From Rhodamnia argentea (Eukaryota; Streptophyta; Magnoliopsida; Myrtales; Myrtaceae): DNA of 64,000 nt. Each line of letters starts with the position of its first letter. Positions within the stretch are counted from its first letter, which is position 1. The position numbers and the translations under genes are program-made. The stretch spans positions 21,688,794 through 21,752,793 of the forward strand of contig NC_063155.1 of the NCBI RefSeq assembly GCF_020921035.1. The letters run 5' to 3'. Below are positions 21,496 through 33,017 of the stretch, piece after piece. The notes beneath the pieces were generated by a model, which was not told the DNA's origin, ran no database searches, and saw only the letters and a list, made by a program, of their open reading frames with translations.

Positions 21496-22680
21496 TTATA
21501 GAGCAGAAATTCGTTTGACAATGCAATTTATGGAATAGAAACCCGTTCGATTACGTCACTTCATTTTTCTATTTCTCGAGCATTTTTTTGCTCCAAAAGT
21601 AATTCTAGAGCCATTAAAAGAAGTAAAATAATTTATTTCTCTTCGGAGGTAGAAAAATGAACTTCTCGAGTAGAAATGTTGCCAGGTGCGTTATTGCCGA
21701 ATCCAGAAGTTTTTTTTTTTTTTTTTTTTGGGGGTCACAAAATCCAGAAGTTTAATGGGCCAATTTCGAGAGAGAATAGTAGCCCATTGCCTAAGAGTAT
21801 CCAACCAAGTCCTAGACTGGATCGTCAAGGCTCAGAGATCTAGACACGTCTTTGTAATTAGGTTCCTAACCCACCTTTAGCATTATGAGAAAACTCTCAC
21901 GCTTTTTCATCTCGTGTTGCTTGAAGTAACGGAAAGACTTTTATGCCGAAAAAATTAAAAAAAAAACTAAATAGCCAAAAAATCATCATAATCATAGTGT
22001 AGAATCTTCTATAAACTGCAATAGAGAAAACACATCGAGTAGAGCATCCACCAACTTTTGAATAATTTTTCCTCAATTTTTCATATCACGTTCTATAGTT
22101 ATGTTTGAAGTTAATCATAAGTTTAACCATTTGATCTAAATAAAATCTGAAAAAAAAAAAAAACAATCCGAGAGAAAAATATTTAATTATAAAACAAGGT
22201 TGGTAATTTCATGAAAGCGTCATTGATTTCCTAATGAGCAATCGGATAACCAGGGGACGGGTACTTCCTTTTACCGATTTTTTTTTTTTAAGAATCTATC
22301 GATATTGATATGAGCAAAAAAAAAAGAAAAATCATGGAACAGAAGAATCTTATAGGTCTTGTGAGGGATATATCCACAACATGATCCAATGGATTAATGG
22401 GTATTTTAAATTATATATAAATATATTTTTGTGTGCATACACGAAGATTTAATCGCAGAAATAAGTGAGAACATAGTACGACATTGAGTACATTTTGGCT
22501 GATGATCCAATGGTTCTTGGACAGCTGCGTCCAAATGGACACGACCGTAGTATGATGAACAACACGGCAAATCGCTTCACGCGATACGACATTAAGCGTA
22601 AAAAGAAAAAGGAAAAATTCAAAACTCGAGCACGAGTTGAATCGGGGATAACATGTTGAACGACGTCGTTTCGGGAAGAA
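21496..22680. other. Intergenic, AT-rich; likely small inverted-repeat element near 21530-21690; FAR 3' flank
   Basis: I see no gene. A segment beginning ATGGAATAGAAACCCGTTCG and ending near GTAGAAATGTTGCCAGGTGC has loosely mirrored ends and could be a MITE, but the boundaries are unclear. The last 250 bp should contain the 3'UTR of the minus-strand FAR gene. Confidence 0.35.
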
Positions 22681-25600
22681 TCATTTGAAGACGTATTTAA
22701 CAATTCCAGGCATGTGAGTATTCATGATGTAGTCTTCCCAGTCTATAGAATTGGGGTCAAAATAAAACAGGTCGGTCTCTACGCTTCCACTCTCTCTCGC
22801 CGCTGCTCGCAACTTCTCCGTGTTCGTATCGTCGAAGCTGCATGCATACAAACCAGAAACAAAACATTTGCATTAAAAAAAATAATAATCGGGTAATGAA
22901 TTAGTTTTCTCGTACCAAAAAAATGAATAATTGGATTATGTAGAAAAAAAAATTATGTATAAAAACGTACATGCCCTTGAAAAATAAATAAGGTCTGTAA
23001 AGTTCTACGAGTCGCATCACGAACTTGATCTTCCTGTTGAGATCATTGCACATGTCGTTCAAAGTATGGCAGAATGCCATATTTACCAATTCCAATCCCT
23101 GTTAATAGATTGTAAGGAGGAGAAAAGATTAGTACAATTCGGATGAGGAGATCAAAGCAATTATGTCGGGGATAGCAAGAGAAATTTACCTTTAACCACA
23201 TGAGGTAACGAATGGCCATGTACCGGTGGAAGCTAGCCATGCTCTTTAGCACGGTGACTTTGCCGACCTTGATGGGCTTCCCATCCTTGTTCCTCCACGG
23301 GTTCTGGGTGAAGTAACGTAGCCCGTAGTCCTGGAGGCTCGAGTACCGTATCGGATTCCTGGCAGACGATCCCACCTGGTAAATCGCGTCGGCGGACGGT
23401 CGATTCGCATGCGCCACCATCGCCACCATCATCGAGTTCACCACCATGTCCGCCGGTATCTGCAAGGCCATTTTGATCAATATTTTCACTAAATTTCCGG
23501 ATTCTCGTCCGAACGATATTCAGCTTGGATTCGAATGGCGAATGTCGAGTCAGCATCCATAGGTTGCGAACCGAGGACCCAACATGTGCGTCGGGAAGCA
23601 GGTGAAATCGAATGATCGATCACACAACTCACCGTGTCCACGACCCCGTTGATGTCGCCGAGAAAGCACGTCAATTTTCCGGTGGCGTAGCCCACGGCGA
23701 GGCTGTCCACGGTTCTGCAACCAAGAAATTTTTGTTGGAGAAAACAGAAGAGTGAAAACTCAACATTTAACTAATCCTGCTCACTTGCGAGAGTTGTGTT
23801 AATCGCGAAGATTAAGTGAGTAGTTAAGTTAAAACCTGACTCCTTCGGCCCAACCGGGGAAGGGCTCTTTGTAAGTGCTGGTGACGATTGTTGGGCGGAC
23901 GATGACGGCGGACAAATCCTCCTTCAATTCCCCCACCAGCATCTCTCCCATTGCCTTTGTGAATACGTATGTGTTTGGCCATCCATATATCTTCGCCCTG
24001 CCATAACGAAAAAATTAATGAAATTAAAAAGAGTCAACATCAAGGTGTCGCTCATTAATTAATTAAAGTTTAGCTCATCGAGTAATCGACCTTGTTATGG
24101 ATTTCGCTAAATTTCTATGATAACCGATGGAATTTACCCTAATGATTTCGCTTTGGAGAAACTTGTCTCGGAGATTGTCGGTTCGTGGTAAGTTTTCGAA
24201 ACTTCGGAGAGTCCCTAAGGTTAGCTACCGAGGAAATATCGTCTAAATGAATTGGTTGATACTTGAAATTACAAGGAAGATTAGAGAATAGAAAATAAAG
24301 CAAGTTATCACATTAATTAGCGGCATCGCTAACTTCACCAACTAGTGGACAAGTATTAATTATCAATCATGCAGCAATAATCGACAAGCCTACGACTATT
24401 CATTCATCCCTAGGAATGAGACCCCAATATTTGTATTAACGCATTAGTCTCTGATGTAATTATTTTTTGTTTCTCTCTTTATCCCCCGAAATTACCCAAT
24501 CAGCCCCAAACTAAATGTACATATATAAATTCAGTTATAAACTTTCTAATTTTACCAATTTAGTCTGACACCTTTGTGCAAAATTTCAATGTAATCATTT
24601 CGGTCAATTTTTGCCTGAAAATGTTGAATTGGCAATATGCCACGTAGGACAACCGATGATGACTAAACCATCACGTAAGCGATTTCCAGTGAAATTTGAC
24701 CAAGAGAACTACATTAAAACTTCACATAAAGGTTTAGGACTAAATTGGGAAGGATTTAAAAGTTTAGAACTGTATCAACATCCAAATAATAGGTTTAAAA
24801 TTGATGGTCTGTTTTCCTGGTTTCAATAGAATGATGCATGCCTAAGGGCTAAGAATACCTAGCAATAGAAACCCTAGAATTGCATTGTGTCCATAAGAAA
24901 TTCTCTCCTTTTTTTTGTTGTGGAGATAGTAATTAACAAACCTTTGGATGCCCAACTCCTTCATAGCCACTCTGGTTTCCTTCTCAGAGGCTCCCTCTCT
25001 TCTCAATTCATCCAACTTTTCCTCCACAATTCTCCTCTCCGCATCAATGTCCAGCCCGGAAACCCCATTTAGCGTCTCTCCCATCCGGTATGGACTCTCC
25101 TTTATGAGCCCCCCCCTTTCCCCGGATACGTAAGCTGCGATCGAATAGGCAAGAACGGTCTCGTATCAGGTCGCATCAACTAAAATCCGAGACCTTAACT
25201 CACGACGCTACGTAACACGGTAGACCGAGTCAATCTTTGATAGACAAAGCGGAATGAGCTTATTTCATGCCCCTTCTTTGTTCCGGCACATCGACATTTG
25301 TTACTCGACAAGAAGTAATCAGAAAGCATTAAAAGAGGATACAAGAATGATTGGTATACTTACATGTTGAGACATGGAGAAGGACCATCAGTTGGGGGCA
25401 TTTCTTGGCAAAGTCTGTCACATATTTTGCTCCATATGTATTGACACCCAGCGCAATGTCATATCTATATATATATACACAAACGTGCATGAAATCGAGT
25501 AAATTTGTTCGAAAAAACAAGTGTTGCTAACAACAGAAAACAAAGATTCAACCGAGTAATCAGTATATTGAAAAATTCGTGCAATCAATCGAGTTAAAAC

Positions 25601-26295
25601 CTTTCATCAAAGTTGGTGGTCGCGGCTAAATTGACGATCACATCAATCTGAGCCCGCATCTGCTCTCTCAAATCCGAGTCCATCACTCCCAAACCCTCAC
25701 AGGTGATGTCCCCAGGAACAACAGTCACCTTCTCCGACACGAGTGAACCGAAGTTCGGACCATGTTTTTCCTTGACCACTCTGAACAAGTCCTTCCCAAA
25801 CACCTGAAGCCAACATGGATATTAACATGGGAAACTCTAAAATGTGATCTTAAACATCGACACTTGAAGATAACGTATAAATCGACAAAACACAAGGCCA
25901 ATCCTCGTTCATCCCAAAGTTAAAGTTACATTGAATCGTGGTTACCTTTCCCTGCACTAGCCAACAAAAATATTTCTTCCTTTGAATAAATTTCATCCCG
26001 TTTTTGTTTGGTGTGTGTACCTCAGTGTGCAGACGCTGTGTGGCTGACTTTGCGTCCGCAGCTCTTAGGAGAAGATAGAGTTTCTTCACATTTGGCTGAA
26101 CCCTCAGGACCTTCTCCGCAAATACTGCACATTCCCAAAACACAAACACACCATAACCACATCAAAATCAAACCAGACACTAAACTCCAGAGAGAGAGAG
26201 AGAGAGAGAGAGAGACTTTTGGCAAGAAACCCAGCAGCACCGGTGACCAAGATGGTCTTGTTTTCAAGAAACTGAAGCACGCTCTCCAACTTCAT
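22681..26295 (-). CDS. FAR: Alcohol-forming fatty acyl-CoA reductase (FAR), ten exons, complete
   Basis: Exons in transcript order: 26217-26295, 26021-26124, 25601-25803, 25364-25464, 24942-25134, 23836-23997, 23633-23714, 23190-23459, 22971-23098 and 22681-22837. All junctions are GT-AG and in phase, giving 492 residues, close to the roughly 490 of Arabidopsis FARs. The N-terminus, [19 protein letters not shown], leads into the Rossmann nucleotide-binding motif [29 protein letters not shown] and the active-site motif YVFTK (in [15 protein letters not shown]) follow, with the C-terminal sterile domain ending [13 protein letters not shown]. Such enzymes reduce fatty acyl-CoA with NADPH to primary alcohols used in cuticular wax, suberin or pollen wall; which one applies is not decided here. 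An upstream in-frame ATG exists, but this start matches the family. A TATA-like element lies at 26448-26454. Confidence 0.95.
24487..24810. mobile_element. Dispersed TIR repeat family A, degenerate copy inside FAR intron 5
   Basis: The segment contains AATTGGCAATATGCCACGTA, GACAACCGATG, GCGATTTCCAGTGAAATTTG and GGTTTAGGACTAAATTGGGA, in the order seen in other copies, flanked by AT-rich mirrored ends. It lies in FAR intron 5 (23998-24941, 944 bp) and accounts for about a third of its length. Confidence 0.5.
26189..26216. repeat. (GA)n microsatellite at the 5' edge of FAR intron 1
   Basis: Plus-strand GA dinucleotides run up to 26216, where the GT donor of FAR intron 1 begins on the minus strand. 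On the transcript this is a CT tract immediately after the splice donor. A second GA run at about 26357-26375 lies in the FAR 5' leader. Confidence 0.9.
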
Positions 26296-29200
26296 CGTTG
26301 AGAGGAGGAGAAACTGGCGATTCCAATGATGAATTCGAGGACTTTGTCGTTTTATGAGAGAGAGAGAGAGAGAGCGAGGGGAGTGAAACCAGAAAGCAGC
26401 AACCCACAAAGTGTTTGGCCCAAAGCAACATGGCCTTTGCATCTCCATATAAATTGTTCGGAAAAGAGCGTGATCGAAAACGATGTTGGAGTGCACGCGA
26501 TCCGTTTCTCATTTTCGTTTTCCTGTGATTTCTTTTCCTCGTCTGGTTGAACGTCAATTCGTTCACTTCCCTTAATGCGAGCAAAATATCACGGTTCGTC
26601 TCTTGTCTTTGTCTCTGTCTTTGTTCTGATTCGTCCCTCACGCACTCGTGGGTTCATGTCTGCTCAACTGCATGCATTTCTTTAATATGTGCCCAGTCAC
26701 TAAATCTTCCAAACCACACATATCTACATAAACCTAAGACACTGCTAAATTTCGTCAAAAAAAAAAAAAAAAAAAGACACCACTAAATCATCTAGGGATA
26801 AGTAGGGTTTCGGGGTAGAATCGAGAACTTAACCGATAAAAACAGGTTTCAAGATATGTAAGGTAAACATCAGGTTTCAAAAATTAGGAAACCGGTTCTG
26901 ACGGGTAAATTCTAAGAACTTAGAATTTTGTTAAACCTAGAACAGGTCTATGTTTTTTTATTGTTCTATGTCTTTGCGTAATCCTGTGATGCGCCATGCC
27001 GTATGATGATGAGTATGTAATTTAGAACCATTAATTTGAATTTTTATTTTTGGCGATATCCATGACTTCATGATTGAGACTTTTACTTTGTTAATATTTC
27101 ATATTTTTCGTATGTCTGCGTATGAGTTATGATCGATTGATTATAGCATCAACAAATGGTGGTCATTATAGGTGATAATTCACTGCAATGGCTCAATTAA
27201 AAATACGGATGGTACTTGGATAAACCCCAACACCTATGACATGGTAGGTTCTAGGGTCTATTCGGGTTTCAGTGTATGCAAGGTAGGTTTCAAGTTTTAA
27301 AAAATGGAGAACCGGTTTCGATTGTTCCACCTAGAATGTAGATGAAACTTGAAACCGCTCAACCCTAACTAGATCTTCCTAACCACACATTAATGCATAA
27401 CCTAGGACGCTGCTATTTTGCGGGAAAATGAAAAAAAAAATAGTAGGTTCACTATGAATAGTGTAGTGAGCAGCTTGGAATCTTGATTTCATGAGAATGT
27501 CATTGACTAGTCTGGCAATCAAATAAAGAAGAGATCATGTCTTTTTTGGACCAGTAATTGTACGTGTTAGGAGTTCATAGGTTTAGCTAATCTTATTATT
27601 TATTCCGATGTGCCAACATATTTCACATCTATTTTTGGAAATTTTAAAGTATGATGTCGAGCATCGAATGCCCCACTTTTTCCAACTGCCATTCCTGAAG
27701 AATTTTCTCGACCACCCTTCGATGTGGAGTTGAACACACTGATTAAGTTATGACCACTCGAAAGATATATGAATCTCATGGTAAGTATAGTAAGTATGAT
27801 ACGTCATGCATTTTTTTATGAAATCAGAACTATATCCTATGGAGAAATTTCACGCATGAGCTGTAGTTGTGTATTTTATTCATGATGTGCACCGTTCATC
27901 GTTGATTGCGGTTATTGAGGATCAAGTTGGGCGAGGCCGACGCAACTGCCGTTAAAAATGATCGATTTGATCAAGATCCGGGCCCATAAGATTTTGCTTC
28001 AAAAAGTGTAGACGAAAGACATTTCTCTATGTTACTTAAAAATATGGAATTTCTTGTTTTGGAATAGCATATGCTGGCGAGCTTGATCCTTGTGAATGAT
28101 GTTGGATCTTTGAATCATAATTCTTGACCATACATGTCAGAAAGCCTGAGAAAGGTGTTTTGGGATTATTGTGCTGGAAGGACAAGGAGAATGATGACAA
28201 GTACGATGACGAATGATAGGTTGTCATTATTTTAGGCTTCTTTTGTTTTATAAAAAATAAATAATTTAAAAAATACTTTTCTAAAAATAGTAATTTATAT
28301 CGTTTTGAAAAATTAACAAACAAAGAAAATTTTTGTCGACCTAATTCAAGAAGCATAGAATGGATCTCAAAAGATTGAAAGTAAGGCTCGCCTCTGACTC
28401 GACTAAAGAGTTGGTATTCGATTCTCATCATGTAAAAGGCCTTGATTTCCCTCAAATATCACTGTTCCGCTGGAATTTAATTGAAAGGCGCAAATCTATA
28501 AGTTACAGTGAAGAAACACAGCGAAACTTAATTGACGACACGAGTCTAGAAAATAAAAATACAGTGCGAGAAAATTAAAATAAGGAAAGGTTATACGGGG
28601 CTCTCCAATGGATAGACAATGGTATTCAAAGTGATTGTGTTGTGACTGCTCTCAAGGGATTTTCAACGGTTCGAAAATCTCATTCCCATGTTGTCACGAT
28701 GCCATGTTCTTGTTCCTAAGCGGCTGCACGTTCAAAAGCGTCTGTCGGCTGCCCCATGATTGCAATAACATTGTCATTTAGTGGCTCTAAACTTGTAACC
28801 GTATCTCATCGTATCTACCTTCTTCCCAATCTCCTACCGATTCCTACCAATCGATATCTTTTGTGACCATCTTTGATCATCCGTCGTCGTATATCAACAA
28901 CAAGTCGGTAATTGATTATCGATTAGCATAAGTACTGATGCTGCTTTTATTCTTATTGATCGGTCACATGCCTAGCGACACTAGTCACCATGGCAACAAA
29001 TCGATGACTTGGTCAATTTTTTCGGTGCAAAAACAATCACTTGGCAACTTTAATTCCCGGTTAGGTGTCTTTTGTCTATTCATGGCCACAGATAATGAAG
29101 TCTCGACCACACATTGAGATGAATACAGATAAGCAACTAGCGACCGTAGTTGATCCATGAATCATTATTGTTGCTGCTCGCAGAAATTGCATGTGCCTGC

Positions 29201-29650
29201 CAGATAATGTCTTCAACGCAATACGCTGTCGCCAAAAGGGCGTGAGGTTGACATTGCAGTTTGTTCATCTCGGGAGGAATTTCAGTTCAACACATCTCAT
29301 CATACCAATCATTTTAGAAATTGCATTAGGTGATCAGTCATTTTTGGGGTTTTTGGTTGGAGATAGCCGCCCCATGTGCTTACCTTTTACAACACCCCCA
29401 CAACCGTACTTCTTATAATTTGATTCATCTATAACTTCTCGCAATGGCCATAAGCATCTTAATCTTATGTGGTGTCTGTCCTACCACTGCTTTTTGACAT
29501 ATGATCGTGCGGGGCATCAAACTTTTTTGCTTATATCCAAAAGATCTTGTTAGCCAGAAGCATCAAAATCAAAGCTCCCTTTGTATCATTGCGTAAGGAC
29601 CTTCTTCAAGTTCCTCTCTGTCACTTGCTTCCGTTATAAGAGGCATAGTA
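26296..29650. other. FAR promoter and intergenic DNA without a recognisable gene
   Basis: The first 200 bp hold the FAR leader with a GA microsatellite and a TATA-like element (26448-26454). Between 26800 and 27370 phrases such as AGGTTTCAAG and GAACCGGTTT recur in both orientations, suggesting an old small transposon. An AT-rich segment at 28230-28345 resembles the MITE at 6274. I see no gene. Confidence 0.4.
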
Positions 29651-29667
29651 AAGTATGATTAAATCAT

Positions 29668-30310
29668 GCATTTAATCACCTAGAAGGGGGTGAATAGGTG
29701 ATTTTAACAAATCCTGACAAATTAAAGCGGAATTAAAAAAATCAAAATAAGTATCACATGAAGTCGAAGTCCGTAAGAGGGATTATGCCATAATCAAATT
29801 CGCTTGTGTGCAGAATATTATCATATGCAATAAATAAGAGTCGAGAAATAGAAGAATTTGCACACAAGGTTTACAGTAGTTCGGCTTAGTGCAAGGTTAT
29901 GTCCACTCTGGTTGGATTTCGCTAGTAAGTCAATAAAAGATTACAATGAGTGAAGCTTCTCGACAGATCACACTATCTCACACAATTACTCTTCTCAGAA
30001 CCTCTCAAAAATTGCAACTTTAAAGCAAGATAAAGTGTATAGAGTAGAAGCTCTCTTGGACTTTGGAATTTCAGACTCATGACACCTCTACTTCAGCACC
30101 CAAATCTCCTTTTATACTTCCCCATTTCCAATTTAGCGGTTAGACGAGAATTATTCTCCAATCAACCCATTTGGACACGAATGCTTAAAAAAGATCGAGT
30201 AGCCATTGCAAAATGAAATCACAATCCTTTTGATTAAGTCCCCCATACAACTTAAAATTAGGTTTCTATAAATAGAGTTCTTCAAGTGGAAATAATATCT
30301 TACCTTCAGA
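29668..30310. repeat. Probable dispersed plant repeat (unclassified)
   Basis: The segment begins near TCACCTAGAAGGGGGTGAAT and AGGTGATTTTAACAAA, followed by GTTCGGCTTAGTGCAAGGTT, wording I associate with a dispersed noncoding repeat common in plant genomes. I cannot assign a class or define its ends from this single copy. Confidence 0.35.
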
Positions 30311-31103
30311 ACATTCATCAATCAACCAAACATGTTTTGCATGATAAGTTGTATTGCCAAAATATATCTTGAGATTGAGGATCAATTCTTTCCAATTATG
30401 AATTCGGAGCTTATATATGCATATTTATCCCCGTTTCAATTTTGCGTGTGAATAAACTTCATTTTCAGAAGCTACTGTCCGAATTTGAACACTCTCTAAA
30501 TCTGAATAATTTTTTGATAGAGTCTGAAGACAACATACGCCTTGATAATATAAATGTACGAGCTTTGTAAGTATTCTTACATCACTTTAATGATATCCAT
30601 GCTGTATACTATATACACGAGATAAAACACAAAGCTTGCAATACCCAGATGACATAAAACAAAGTCAGAACCTGATTTATTCACGAGCACTGCCTGAAAG
30701 TAACTCTCATCAGATTCGATAGATAATATGGAAGGTTTTGTCAATTTTCAAAACATATAAGGAAGTTTTCTCAACAAGGGGAAGAAGCCAAATTGTGCCA
30801 CTATCACATGCCCGAGGGAAGCTCGTTCAAGCTAATCGAGGGGCTTGCAATGCAGATGATGCTTGCCCCGAGAGAGGGCAAAAGGACAATTCAGTGTTTG
30901 ACCCGGAACTGTTTGTTCCTGAAAAGGACCTGTGCTTTGTGGTTGGAGAAAGGGTAAGGAACACGTGATCCCAATTGCAAGCCAAGTCGCAAAAGGGTCT
31001 TTTGAGGTCGTAATTGAAACATCTCTTGCCTTCTGAAACAGTGCATTTCAATGCGATGGTTGTGGCCTTTTCTTCCCCTCCTTGTCTCCCAAATTTGACC
31101 AAC

Positions 31104-31603
31104 ATTACCAAAAAAAAAAGGCCTCAATATATTACAATTATGTAAATTCAATTCTAAAGAATTTTTTTGTTAATTCAGTTCTAAAACTTTTTCATTTGTG
31201 CCAATTCAATATATTTAGCCAATTTTGGCCAACCGATCTTGATATAGTAATTTTTAATAATATTTTAATATTTATTTGAAAAAACATTATTTTCATTATT
31301 TTTTTTTTCAGTGTCGGCAGGGGTGTCCCAACCTTTGCCTATGGCCGGCCATCCCTAAAGTTGGGAAAAAAAATAAAGAAAATAAAAATAAATTACAATT
31401 CAAAGAAATTATTGGAATATTATTATAAAAAAAAATCCACATCAATGCCAAGCAATATCACGTCACTACCGACCGGCTAAAATTTACTGGACGGACCGAA
31501 TTGGTATAAATGCAAAAGGTTTAGAACTAAATTGGCAAAAAAAGAAAACTTTATAACTAAATAAGTACAATTGCAATAGGTTTAGAACTTTTTTTTGTAA
31601 TTC
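31104..31603. mobile_element. Dispersed TIR repeat family A, copy 5
   Basis: The left end has ATTACCAAAAAAAAAAGGCC then ATATTACAATTATG. The right end, on the opposite strand, reads GAATTACAAAAAAAAGTTCT then AACCTATTGCAATTGTAC. A central GC-rich patch flanked by T and A tracts matches the organisation of the copies at 7270 and 8862. It is one of the better-preserved copies. Confidence 0.6.
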
Positions 31604-33017
31604 TACTCAAATTTGGCATAGGTGGTTAGCGTGCTTTGATAACAATCATTTTGTCAGTCCCCGGTGCACTTGCAACCCACTTTGATCGTAGTGGTTTTCG
31701 TAACCTTAGTCGATTCGCCGACCTATATCTAGGTCAGACATAAGGAAAGGACCCCGTTACTAACGTGCTGGGATTAGCAATTCCAATCTGATGATAGGTC
31801 CAAATGCAGCTGTTCATTTTTTATGCTTATGATCAAGTGGCTAGACGCAAGGCAACACTCCAATGCGTCCGGCCCCGTCGAAGAAAGATACGTTTCGTCT
31901 CGTTCAAAGTTCTCGTCTATGCAATTATTGGCGCATCGAGCTTGAAGCCAGCTAGAAACCCTTCAGGATCAGCAACTTGGTTGGTCACCACCATAACAGA
32001 ACAGGGAGGAGGATGCATCTTGAGTGCCGTGCTCTTCCCAATCCCTACCGGCCACGACGTCCTCGAGAGATCAATTCACCGTCGTACCCCATCGTACTCA
32101 ACTTGAACTTTCGGCAAGACTCTCACGACGTCCTCGAGGGATCAATTCACCGTCGTATCCCATCGTGCTCAACATGAACTTTCGGAAAGACTCTCAAAGA
32201 TCTATCGAGTCTCTTTATTTCTCTCGAGATTTTCTTTTTCGGTCAATACCCTTAAGAAAAAAGGGTTCGAGTCGAAGAGATATGCTGCCCGCGTCTAATT
32301 CCGACTACGCGAAGAAAACCAAGATAACAGAGCACCAAACTATACTTCTCAAAAATGCAAACATAGGATATTGAAAGTACTGTTCAACATTTGCTTCTAG
32401 AGCACATGCATCAACGAAAGACTAGGGAAAGCCATGCCTGCAAAAAAAAAAAAAAGAATTCTGATGAATTGGAATTATTCACTGTTTTCGATTTAGAAGA
32501 CTAAGTAATTCTCCCGGAAAAACAAAAGCGAGAAATTAGTTTGCTACAATTGTTTTCAAAGGAGCATCAGATCTATGATCGAACTACTATGGCCAAAAGA
32601 AAAAGCTCTACAATCAGTAACTATAAAAATCGAAGGGTTCATGTCCAAAATAGTTTGCTACAATTGTTACAAGGGAAGCATGGATCATCTCTAGTGCTGA
32701 ATAAGGATCAAGAAACTAAATGATGTACAACAAGCTAAGAATTCCAATCGCCATCTGTGACGGAAAGAAAATCGCAAAGACAACCGCGCTTAACATCTCT
32801 CAAAGCAATTGAGCGAAATGAGATGTCTGTTTGATACCCCAAAGCACTCCATATCCTTGAAGCTCATAAGTAAGCCGCATCCCGGAACAAAGACGAGCAA
32901 GGTTCATTAGCGTATTCTACATGCCACTCATGAGGGAAGCATCTCTTTTTTGGGAATTGAAGAGAGGGTAAGTTGGTTCTACAGGTGGGTTCAGTTGAGG
33001 TCGAGATTAGATGGTAG
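31604..33017. other. Intergenic; 71-bp tandem repeat at 32053-32194; HIRA 3' flank
   Basis: Two copies of a 71-bp unit (CACGACGTCCTCGAG, GATCAATTCACCGTCGTA, CCCATCGT, CTCAAC, TGAACTTTCGG) lie at 32053-32123 and 32124-32194. Open frames on the plus strand at 31804-32374 read through it without a recognisable domain. The stretch from about 32700 should contain the HIRA 3'UTR. Confidence 0.5.
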
